From contig CANMSE010000001.1 in the NCBI GenBank assembly GCA_947500555.1, positions 1,033,375 through 1,097,374 on the forward strand: a stretch of DNA of 64,000 nt, written 5' to 3'. Positions 26,381 through 34,145 of the stretch are shown piece by piece. This DNA comes from an uncultured Fulvivirga sp. (GTDB lineage: Bacteria > Bacteroidota > Bacteroidia > Cytophagales > Cyclobacteriaceae). Position numbers and translations under genes: made by a program. Every line of letters begins with the position of its first letter. The first letter of the stretch is position 1. Below the pieces are notes generated by a model, which saw nothing but the letters and a program-made list of their open reading frames with translations, was not told where the DNA came from and searched no databases.

Positions 26381-27493
26381 TTGAGAGCCCTTATCATATC
26401 AGTTATTATTTGCATAAGTCATGTAGCTTCTGGCCAGGTAGACACTGTTTCAATCAAGGACTTCAGCAATGATTGGTTCTTTTTTGATGGAAATAAAAGT
26501 CTGCCTCTGGTTAGAAAATCCGACTTTAAAGGAAATATAATTCAATTTTCAGTTGATTATTTATCTTATAAAGATGCTTTCGTAAGAATTCAGTACCCCT
26601 TTGATTTCTCTCTTTTTGTAAACAATCATTTATATGGGACAAGTAAAGGAACCTTGGTTGTTGGTATTAAGGAGCTAGCAAAAGATAAGAGTTCAATAGC
26701 ATTAAAAGTTTATGCGAATGAGCTCAATCCATATTTGCTTGAATCAGGAGCCTTTAAGATTGTCGATAAAGAAGTAAGCACATTAAGTGAAGACGTTGTT
26801 CTTGTCAATCCGCGAACCAAGAGCGTTTTCAATAATTTTTATATTATATCAGCGCTAATCTTATTGTTATATTTTGTCATTTTGTTCTCATATTATCCTC
26901 GAGCCATTATTGAATATTTTAAGATTGATAGAGCAATTTCGGCTCGAGAACTAGATGAAAATTTACTTAAAAGTAGGCCTTTCACTGGGGTTAATGTAAG
27001 TGTCTTTATGTTTTTAAGTTTATTGCTAGCTCAATTGATTATGGCAACAGTATACATGGCAGATATATTCCCGGAAAGGTCAATATTTTATCCTGACACT
27101 TTTTTAGAGTCTCTTTGGAGTTGGTTCAAGTTAACCGTACTTATTTTTGTAATAATTCACATTAAGTTTTTGTTGCTTACTCTTTTTACCGGACTCTTTA
27201 ACCTTCAAGGCTTTCTCAATAACCATTTCTTGAATACCATTAGGCTGACATTAATGTCGACAGCACTATTGTCTTTAATTGTTGCAGCACTATATTTTGG
27301 AGGTTTTCAGTATCACCATAGTGTATACCTATCTATATATAAGGTGCTACTAATTGGGATTGTGCCTATCTCATTGGTCATATTTATTAAATTAATGGCA
27401 TCAGTCTCTTTTAAAAATCTACATTTATTTTCATACCTTTGCGGCACAGAATTGATGCCTTATGTATTGATACTGAGTTTAGGAATAAATTAA
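26381..27493 (+). CDS. DUF4271-like membrane protein
   Basis: A 370-residue membrane protein. A TTG start gives a clean signal peptide ending VASGQ. A soluble N-terminal domain (about 20-155) is followed by about six membrane helices (first at about 157-172, then from 207 to the C-terminus). The layout and position just upstream of hemD match the DUF4271 proteins common in Bacteroidota. Function is unknown. A promoter-like TACCTTTG lies inside its 3' end and probably drives hemD. Confidence 0.75.
   Translation: MRALIISVIICISHVASGQVDTVSIKDFSNDWFFFDGNKSLPLVRKSDFKGNIIQFSVDYLSYKDAFVRIQYPFDFSLFVNNHLYGTSKGTLVVGIKELAKDKSSIALKVYANELNPYLLESGAFKIVDKEVSTLSEDVVLVNPRTKSVFNNFYIISALILLLYFVILFSYYPRAIIEYFKIDRAISARELDENLLKSRPFTGVNVSVFMFLSLLLAQLIMATVYMADIFPERSIFYPDTFLESLWSWFKLTVLIFVIIHIKFLLLTLFTGLFNLQGFLNNHFLNTIRLTLMSTALLSLIVAALYFGGFQYHHSVYLSIYKVLLIGIVPISLVIFIKLMASVSFKNLHLFSYLCGTELMPYVLILSLGIN
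27434..27441 (+). promoter_or_regulatory. Internal promoter (-7 element) for hemD
   Basis: Exact TAnnTTTG match (TACCTTTG, followed by CGGCAC), located 87 bases before the hemD start and inside the upstream coding region. The -33 site is weak (TTAA at 19 bases). Confidence 0.5.
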
Positions 27494-27527
27494 TCTCATA
27501 CTCAACAGATTTTCGTTTAGCGCAGTT

Positions 27528-28304
27528 ATGACTGATAATGTGAAAGAGAGGATGCGGGAAGTGAAAAGTATCCTGGTCTCCCAGCCCAAACCAAACGATG
27601 AAAATTCACCCTATTTTAAGCTAGCCGATAAGTACGGTTTAAAAGTGGACTTTAGGCAGTTTATTCAGGTTGACCCTGTAGCTGTTAAGGAATTCAGAAA
27701 GCAAAAAATTGATATCCTTAACCATACAGCAATAATATTTACGAGTAGAAATGCAGTGGATCATTTTTTCAGTATCTGTCAAGAGCTGAAAATTGAGATG
27801 CCTGCCGATATGAAATACTTCTGTATTTCAGAGCAGACGGCCAATTATCTACAGAAGTATATTATTATACGTAAGCGCAAAATTTTTACAGGACATCGAA
27901 CAGCTGGAGATTTAATCGAGATTCTTAAGAAACATAAAAATGAAAAGTATCTTTTCCCTTGTTCGGATATTAGAAAGGAAGATATTCCAAGTTTCTTGAA
28001 GGACAACGGATATAACTATTCAGAAGCAATTATATACAGAACAGTCGCCAGTGATCTAAGTGACCTGGAAAATGTGTATTATGATATACTAGCATTTTTC
28101 AGTCCATCAGGTATTAATTCACTCATTGTGAACTTCCCTGAATTCAAACAGAATAATACAAGGATCGCAGCTTTTGGCCCTACAACAGCCAAAGCTGTTA
28201 GAGACGCTGGGTTGCTTCTTGACATCGAAGCGCCATTGCCAAATGCTCCTTCTATGACTGGAGCAATAGAGCTATACATAAAAAAAGCTAACGGATTGAA
28301 ATAA
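27528..28304 (+). CDS. hemD: Uroporphyrinogen-III synthase
   Basis: A 258-residue HemD that closes and inverts ring D of hydroxymethylbilane to make uroporphyrinogen III. It is a two-domain protein (about 15-60 plus 190-258, and 65-185). The family has low sequence conservation; seen here are ILVSQPKP at the start, TAIIFTSRNAVDHFF (about 62-76), YRTVASDLSD and IAAFGPTTAKAVRDAGL (about 208-224). Length is typical. hemW lies 3 kb upstream on the other strand, but the other heme genes are not in this window. Confidence 0.87.
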   Translation: MTDNVKERMREVKSILVSQPKPNDENSPYFKLADKYGLKVDFRQFIQVDPVAVKEFRKQKIDILNHTAIIFTSRNAVDHFFSICQELKIEMPADMKYFCISEQTANYLQKYIIIRKRKIFTGHRTAGDLIEILKKHKNEKYLFPCSDIRKEDIPSFLKDNGYNYSEAIIYRTVASDLSDLENVYYDILAFFSPSGINSLIVNFPEFKQNNTRIAAFGPTTAKAVRDAGLLLDIEAPLPNAPSMTGAIELYIKKANGLK

Positions 28305-28364
28305 CACAATTTGGGGGGTATGATTTGCAGTCCAACTTGTATTTTTGCTTTTCAGAGCACTTTG

Positions 28365-28397
28365 TTTGAATCTGTAATCAAAAAACACGTATATTTA
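28365..28397 (+). promoter_or_regulatory. Candidate promoter for the porP/sprF-like gene
   Basis: TTTG at 28365-28368, a 21-base spacer, and TATATTTA at 28390-28397 (one mismatch to TAnnTTTG), 21 bases upstream of the start at 28419. Confidence 0.5.
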
Positions 28398-28418
28398 AGA
28401 CTGCTTTAGACTTCAGGT

Positions 28419-29378
28419 ATGAGAAAAACTATTTTTTATATATGGCTGGGGGTCTTATTTTTTAGTATTAATATAGCCAAGGCCCAGCAGGACGCACAGT
28501 TCTCATTTTACATGAAAAACATGCTCTATTACAATCCGGCATTTGCAGGCTCGGAAGGTATTACACAAATTTCATTGCTTCATCGAACTCAGTGGGCAGG
28601 GTATTCTTCTAATTTTGATGATGGTGGAGCTCCCCAGACGCAGGTATTCAGTGTTACTACTCCTATATATAAATTCAATAGTGGATTTGGAGCACACATA
28701 GTGAATGACAATTTAGGTCCTCAAAATAATTTAGAAGTCCAACTGTCTTATGCATACCATCTTGGTATAAAAAAATCAAAGTTGAGTTTTGGATTCAGAG
28801 CTGGAGTCTATTCACAGTCAATTGATTTCAATGAATATAGACCCATTGATACAGATGATCCAATTCTAAGTGGAAAAGGGAAAGAGTCGCAGGTAAGACC
28901 AGATATGGCATTAGGAGTTCTTTTCAGATCTGAAAAGTATTATGTAGGAGCTAGTTTCAATCACGTATTAAAAGCAGAATTTGATTTCGGTGTTAACGAA
29001 TTGCGCAATGCATTGGAAAACCACGCTTATCTGAACTTCGGATACATTCATAAAGTTAATTTTGACTTAAAACTTGAGCCTTCAATGATGGTTCAAACTG
29101 ACTTTAACGAATACAGCTTTATCCTTGGTGGGCTGGCTTATTATAAAGATACTATGTGGGGAGGAGCATCATTCAGGCAAGGTGATGACGTGAATATTTT
29201 ATTAGGCTACAATTTTTTAAAAGACAAGTCGTTAAGCTTTGGCTATTCCTTTGGTTATGTAATCAAAGATCAGGATGCGAAAGAAGCTACTACTCATGAA
29301 GTATTATTGAGTTATCAGCTTCCTGTTAATCCCGGAACGGGCAAAAAAGTTGTTCGTACCCCGAGGTTCAGACATTAA
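28419..29378 (+). CDS. PorP/SprF-family type IX secretion membrane protein
   Basis: A 319-residue outer-membrane beta-barrel of the PorP/SprF family. The signal peptide ends at about residue 22 (NIAKAQQ). The family hallmark follows it: QDAQFSFYMKNMLYYNPAFAGS, then LLHRTQWAGY. Members connect the T9SS to specific substrates (SprF exports the adhesin SprB) or bind a PorE-like periplasmic partner. Here it directly precedes gldKLMN, as often seen in Cytophagales, so it may be the main PorP. The gap to gldK is 188 bases. Confidence 0.92.
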   Translation: MRKTIFYIWLGVLFFSINIAKAQQDAQFSFYMKNMLYYNPAFAGSEGITQISLLHRTQWAGYSSNFDDGGAPQTQVFSVTTPIYKFNSGFGAHIVNDNLGPQNNLEVQLSYAYHLGIKKSKLSFGFRAGVYSQSIDFNEYRPIDTDDPILSGKGKESQVRPDMALGVLFRSEKYYVGASFNHVLKAEFDFGVNELRNALENHAYLNFGYIHKVNFDLKLEPSMMVQTDFNEYSFILGGLAYYKDTMWGGASFRQGDDVNILLGYNFLKDKSLSFGYSFGYVIKDQDAKEATTHEVLLSYQLPVNPGTGKKVVRTPRFRH

Positions 29379-29488
29379 TGACAAAATATTTTTGGTTTTA
29401 GGAAAAATTTGAACAATTTGTCGATTGGTTTTGAAAATTTCCTTGACTTAAAAACATGGAACGGAAGATTTAAATAGATTTTTTTTTA

Positions 29489-29496
29489 TATATTTC
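29489..29496 (+). promoter_or_regulatory. Weak -7 element for the gldKLMN operon
   Basis: TATATTTC (one mismatch to TAnnTTTG) after a run of T, 70 bases before gldK. No -33 TTTG at the normal distance. The 188-base gap shows no other clear signal. Confidence 0.3.
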
Positions 29497-29566
29497 CGCT
29501 TCAAAAATTAAACTAAACTAGTTGGCTTTAACTTAATGACAGTTAAAGGTTTAAAGAACAAGTGTT

Positions 29567-30643
29567 ATGCGTAAACTAATTGGAAGATTCTTCTACTCGT
29601 TGGCAATGTTGTCAACAGCTTTTTTAGGGAGCTGTGGACTACTAGGATTAGGTGGAGGTGCTGGAGGTGATGGTGGAGAACTGATTGGCGTTCCTGGCCG
29701 GGAAGGTTGGGTAATGGTAAGACCTTATGGCATGGTGCCAATACCTGCGGGAACTTTCCACATGGGTCAAGCGGATGAGGATCCTGCTTCAACGCAGATA
29801 AATTTCAACAAGCAAATAACAATCGGGTCATTCTACATGGATGATACCGAAATCACCAATAACGAATATCGTCAGTTTATTGATTTACTGATGCAAGATT
29901 CAATAAGCGTATTAGGTGAGGAGAAAATCATGAGCGATTATTATCCTGACACTACAGTTTGGGTAAAAGATTTTGCTCATCATATGGGCGATCCTGTCAT
30001 GGACTACTACTACTGGCATCCTGGTTATGACGATTATCCCGTAGTTGGGGTGAATTGGGAAGCTGCAGTATACTTCTCAAAGTGGAGGACTGCTTATTGG
30101 GCAGACTACAGAAGAAGCGTAGGAGAAGTGCCAATGCCATCCTTTAGACTTCCAAATGAAGCTGAGTGGGAATATGCCGCCAGAGGAGGCAGAGATATGG
30201 CCAAGTATCCATGGGGTAATCCATATATAAGAAACTCAAAAGGTTGTATGCTGGCAAACTTTAAGCCAGGCCGAGGTAACTTTTATGATGATGGATTTGC
30301 TTATACTGCACCTGTTAACTCTTATTTTGCCAACGATTACGGTTTATATGATATGGCAGGTAACGTATCAGAATGGTGTCTGGATGATTTCTTTGCAGCG
30401 TCAGTGCCTGTAGTTTGGGATTTGAACCCTCAATACATTGAGAAAAGAACTGATCCTAATCATCCAAAATATAACCCAGATGTAATTCCTAAGAAAGTTA
30501 TAAGAGGTGGATCTTGGAAAGATGTTGCTTACTATCTTGAGACAGGGACCAGAACATTTGAATTTAAAGATTCTACAAGAGCTTATATCGGATTTAGAAA
30601 TGCTATGACACATCTAGGAAGATCGTCTGGAGCGGAATTCTAG
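29567..30643 (+). CDS. gldK: GldK, T9SS ring lipoprotein
   Basis: A 358-residue lipoprotein (lipobox GSC at about 22) with an FGE-sulfatase fold. Seen are YGMVPIPAGTFHMG (about 50-63), FYMDDTEITNNEYRQFI (about 88-104), RLPNEAEWEYAARGG and MAGNVSEWCLDD, then KVIRGGSWKD and YIGFRNA. GldK and GldN form the large ring beneath the outer membrane. Compared with my recollection of F. johnsoniae GldK (about 464 residues), this one is compact: the stretch between EYRQF and YPDTTVWVKDF is short. It is the first gene of gldKLMN. Confidence 0.95.
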   Translation: MRKLIGRFFYSLAMLSTAFLGSCGLLGLGGGAGGDGGELIGVPGREGWVMVRPYGMVPIPAGTFHMGQADEDPASTQINFNKQITIGSFYMDDTEITNNEYRQFIDLLMQDSISVLGEEKIMSDYYPDTTVWVKDFAHHMGDPVMDYYYWHPGYDDYPVVGVNWEAAVYFSKWRTAYWADYRRSVGEVPMPSFRLPNEAEWEYAARGGRDMAKYPWGNPYIRNSKGCMLANFKPGRGNFYDDGFAYTAPVNSYFANDYGLYDMAGNVSEWCLDDFFAASVPVVWDLNPQYIEKRTDPNHPKYNPDVIPKKVIRGGSWKDVAYYLETGTRTFEFKDSTRAYIGFRNAMTHLGRSSGAEF

Positions 30644-30708
30644 ATATTTGATTTTAAGAACCAAATAGATTAAACTTATAACTAGTATCAAATTAAAACT
30701 ATAAGACA

Positions 30709-31545
30709 ATGAGTAAAAAGAAAGGCGGATTTACCGAACTAATGTATAAAACCATAATGCCAAAGGTTTATGGCATTGGTGCTGCTGTAGTTATTATTGG
30801 AGCACTCTTTAAAATTTTGCACTTACCCGGTGCAAATGAGATGCTTATGATCGGACTATCCGTTGAAGCAGCTATTTTCTTTCTCAGTGCATTTGAGCCT
30901 CCTCATGCTGAACCAGATTGGTCTAAAGTCTACCCTGAGCTTTCAGAAGAATATGACGGCCCAACAGCTTCTCCAAGAATATCCAATAAACCTTCAGGTG
31001 GATCTCCTACTCAAGAGATAGATAAAATGCTCGAAAAAGCAAAAATTGGACCTGAGCTTATAGATAGCCTTGGAAAAGGAATGAAAAATATGGCTGACTC
31101 AGCATCTAGAATGTCAAATCTAGCCGATGCTGCTGTAGCTACTAACGATTACGCCAAGAATGTAAAAACCGCCTCTCAATCATTGTTGGAAATGAATAAA
31201 TCTTATGCCTCAACAGCAAATGCTATGACCGAAATGTCTAGCGTTTCTAAAGATGCGAAAGAGTATCATTCTCAAATTCAAAATGTAACTAAGAATTTGG
31301 GAGCTCTTAATGCTGTTTACGAAATGGAGTTGAAAGATTCTGATAGCCATGTTAAAGCGATGAACAAGTTTTACACAAATATGGCTCAGGCTCTTGAAGG
31401 AATGACTAGTGCAGGTGAGAATACCAAGAAATTTGCTAATGAATTAGATAAATTGACAGGCAACCTGACATCTCTTAACAATGTGTATGGTAACATGCTT
31501 ACTGCGATGAGAGGTGGATCTTCTAACAAGCCCCCACAGGCATAA
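30709..31545 (+). CDS. gldL: GldL, T9SS inner-membrane motor subunit
   Basis: A 278-residue inner-membrane protein. Two N-terminal helices (about 20-38 and 44-62) with Glu53 in the second (GLSVEAAIFF) correspond to the proton-path helices of GldL. The long cytoplasmic tail is helical and coiled-coil-like, rich in Ser, Asn and Ala (about 100-265, repeated ALNAVY / SLNNVYG blocks). GldL and GldM form the proton-driven rotary motor of the T9SS and gliding machinery. It lies 65 bases after gldK and 52 before gldM. Confidence 0.95.
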   Translation: MSKKKGGFTELMYKTIMPKVYGIGAAVVIIGALFKILHLPGANEMLMIGLSVEAAIFFLSAFEPPHAEPDWSKVYPELSEEYDGPTASPRISNKPSGGSPTQEIDKMLEKAKIGPELIDSLGKGMKNMADSASRMSNLADAAVATNDYAKNVKTASQSLLEMNKSYASTANAMTEMSSVSKDAKEYHSQIQNVTKNLGALNAVYEMELKDSDSHVKAMNKFYTNMAQALEGMTSAGENTKKFANELDKLTGNLTSLNNVYGNMLTAMRGGSSNKPPQA

Positions 31546-31597
31546 TTAGAAGTAGCAATAAGAAATATGATTTATTCATTAACTAAATTTATTTAGA

Positions 31598-33187
31598 ATG
31601 GCAGGAGGAAAAGAAACCCCCAGGCAAAAAATGATCGGGATGATGTATCTCGTATTGACAGCACTGCTGGCACTACAGGTATCGAATTCCGTTCTAGAAA
31701 AATTCGTCTTTATTGACGAGTCCTTGCAGGCTCAAGGAAAAGAACTGACAGAAAAAAATGTTGGTTTAGTTTCTTCAATAAATAGTGAAGTCGAGAAAAA
31801 AGGAAATAGACCTGAAGATAAAAAGGCGCTTGACAAAGCAAAACAAGTTCGTGAGATGACTACAGAAGTAGTTGCTTATATGAACAAACTAAGAACTGAT
31901 TTCGTGGAAGTTTCTGGAGGCCGAGATGAAAACGGTCAATTAAAGGGAGCTAAGGACGATGAAAAGGTTAGTAGTTTTATGGTCCAACAAGGAAATGGTA
32001 CTGAGTTAAAGAAGCGTTTGAATGAATATTCTAACAAACTTAAAGAGTTGACAGGTGACGATGAGTTTAAGCTTCTGGCGCGTGATGCCAAAGACATCGA
32101 TATTGCTAAAAATGACCCTGATCAGAAGAATAAGACTTTTGAGGAATACTATTTCATGAAAACACCTACAGCGGCTGGAATGGCCACTATGAGTTATCTT
32201 GAAACTGAAGTGTTGAATTATGAAGCAAAGGCTTTGGAAGATTTAGCTGAGCAGGTTGGGGCTAAAGATGTAGAGTTTGATCAGATCGTACCGTTAGTGC
32301 GTCCTGCTTCTAATACAGTTGCGGCTGGTGCTAAGTTTGAGGCTGAACTATTTATTACTGCTTCAGCTTCTGGGTTGAATCCTACTTTTATGTATAATAA
32401 TAAGGAAGTAGAGTCATCTGCAAATGAAGCTGGCATTAAGTATGGAAAGATTGAGTTCACAGCAACACCAGGTCAGTATGATCCTAAAACGCTTCTGGCA
32501 GAGAAATCATTTGAGGCAGAAATTGAATTAAATGATTCTACTTATAAGATTAATCATAAGTACTTCGTTGTTAAGCCAGTAATTCAGATTAGATCTGCTG
32601 CGCTATCAGCTTTATATATGAACTGTGGAAATGAACTGGATGTGCAAGTACCTGCATTAGGAACTTCTTACAATCCATCTTTCTCTTCTGGTGATGCCAA
32701 GATAGTAAAGGGCAATAGAGCTGGTCTAGTTACCGTTGTTCCTAAAGGAAGAAGTAAGGTGAAGCTTTCTGTATCAAATGCTGGAAGTAACTTGGGAACG
32801 GAGACATTTGATGTTAAAAAAGTGCCACCACCCAATATTAATATCACTTCTAGAGGTAGAACTGTTGATTTTGAAAAGGGTATGCGTGCTGCTCAACTAT
32901 CTGAGATTAGAGTAGCGGCAGAGGCTGATGAGAACTTCAAGCGAGAGGTGCCTAAAGATGCTAAGTACAGAGTTCGAAAGATTAATGTAAAGTTGGCGAG
33001 GGCAGGACGCCAGATCAAAGCGCAAGACTTTACCTCTGAGAGTGTGAATTTAGCTTCGTGGAGAAGTCAATTTAGACCAGGTGATAACCTGATCGTTAAG
33101 GTTGAAAATGTAACGAGAAGGACTTACACTGGTGAAAACGAAAGATCAAAACCCGTGACTACTATTTATAGTATTCCGATAAAATAA
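31598..33187 (+). CDS. gldM: GldM, T9SS motor-shaft subunit
   Basis: A 529-residue protein with a single N-terminal membrane helix (MIGMMYLVLTALLALQVS, about 11-28) and a long periplasmic part of four domains. The first is helical (about 30-230); the others are beta-rich (about 235-529), ending in TTIYSIPIK. GldM spans the periplasm and transmits rotation or force from GldL to the GldKN ring. The opening GGKETPRQKMIGMMYLVLTA is a hallmark of the family. Length is close to F. johnsoniae GldM. Confidence 0.95.
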   Translation: MAGGKETPRQKMIGMMYLVLTALLALQVSNSVLEKFVFIDESLQAQGKELTEKNVGLVSSINSEVEKKGNRPEDKKALDKAKQVREMTTEVVAYMNKLRTDFVEVSGGRDENGQLKGAKDDEKVSSFMVQQGNGTELKKRLNEYSNKLKELTGDDEFKLLARDAKDIDIAKNDPDQKNKTFEEYYFMKTPTAAGMATMSYLETEVLNYEAKALEDLAEQVGAKDVEFDQIVPLVRPASNTVAAGAKFEAELFITASASGLNPTFMYNNKEVESSANEAGIKYGKIEFTATPGQYDPKTLLAEKSFEAEIELNDSTYKINHKYFVVKPVIQIRSAALSALYMNCGNELDVQVPALGTSYNPSFSSGDAKIVKGNRAGLVTVVPKGRSKVKLSVSNAGSNLGTETFDVKKVPPPNINITSRGRTVDFEKGMRAAQLSEIRVAAEADENFKREVPKDAKYRVRKINVKLARAGRQIKAQDFTSESVNLASWRSQFRPGDNLIVKVENVTRRTYTGENERSKPVTTIYSIPIK

Positions 33188-33195
33188 ATTGAAGA

Positions 33196-34098
33196 ATGAC
33201 AAGGTTGAAGAATTATTTGTTGGTTGTCTTAGTTTGCGGTTTATCTGCGCCTACTTTTGCTCAGTTGGGTGATGTAGAACAGTATAACCCCAATTCCATT
33301 GATCCTATAGCGAGATACGAACATCTATTTAAGAAAAGGGTATGGAGAACCATTGACTTGAAAGAAAAGCAGAATAAAGGATTCTTTGCCAGAGGCGGTG
33401 AGATTACACTTTTCATCTTGAATTCAATAAAATCAGGTGAACTATCTGATATCTATATAAATGATTCTTTGACTACGAAGATGTCTAAAGATGAATTTAT
33501 GCAAAGTTTAGTTTTTCAAGAAGGTGAGGAATATCCTGAATGGGAATCTGGTGCAACATACTATGAAGGAGATCGAGTAAAGTACAATGGTAAGGTATAT
33601 ACCGCTATCTATGATGACATTTATTCGGTTCCAGCGGATACACCTGATGATTGGGAGTATAACGAGGGTGCTGGTAAAGCAGTGCCGTTCTTGGCTAGAG
33701 ACATCAGTAAAATGAGAATGATGGAGGATGTGATTTTCGATAGAAGAAGATCTAGACTTTATCATCAAATCCAATCTATCCAGTTATTTATTCCGGCTGA
33801 CAAAACTTTAGATGGTGTTGAAAAACCTTTGGGCGTGTTTAAGTACAAGGATTTGTATAACGTTTTTAGAGATCATCCTGAATCGGCTATTTGGATAAAC
33901 AGATATAACAGTGCGGAGAATAAAAACTTTGCTGATGCCTTTACATTACGATTGTTCAGAGCATCATTGTTCAAGTTTGAGAACCCTGATGATGATCCTA
34001 TAGTTGATATGTATAAAAATCGTAAAGAAGCTGTAATGGCATCTGAATGGTGGGAAATGCAGTTAATGGAGAAGGAACATAATCTGTGGGAATTCTAA
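33196..34098 (+). CDS. gldN: GldN, T9SS ring subunit with CBM-like insert
   Basis: A 300-residue periplasmic protein with a signal peptide (about 1-22, ending TFAQ). Family blocks are KRVWRTIDLKEKQN (47-60), then ITLFILNSIKSGEL, and later MRMMEDVIFDRRRSRLYHQI (173-192). Between them, residues about 114-154 carry a segment with W116, Y122, G125-D126-x-V-x-Y, N-G-K-V-Y-T-A, a Pro and W153. That is the layout of a CBM5/12 carbohydrate-binding module. GldN forms the ring with GldK at the outer membrane. It starts eight bases after gldM. Confidence 0.94.
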   Translation: MTRLKNYLLVVLVCGLSAPTFAQLGDVEQYNPNSIDPIARYEHLFKKRVWRTIDLKEKQNKGFFARGGEITLFILNSIKSGELSDIYINDSLTTKMSKDEFMQSLVFQEGEEYPEWESGATYYEGDRVKYNGKVYTAIYDDIYSVPADTPDDWEYNEGAGKAVPFLARDISKMRMMEDVIFDRRRSRLYHQIQSIQLFIPADKTLDGVEKPLGVFKYKDLYNVFRDHPESAIWINRYNSAENKNFADAFTLRLFRASLFKFENPDDDPIVDMYKNRKEAVMASEWWEMQLMEKEHNLWEF

Positions 34099-34116
34099 TA
34101 AACCATTTAAAATATC

Positions 34117-34145
34117 AAAAAAAGAGGAATTTATTCCTCTTTTTT
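34117..34145. terminator. Shared bidirectional terminator between gldN and uvrC
   Basis: A-run, GAGGAA (34124-34129), TTTA loop, TTCCTC (34134-34139), T-run. It sits at the convergent junction. On the minus strand its hairpin overlaps the last codons of uvrC. Confidence 0.9.
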
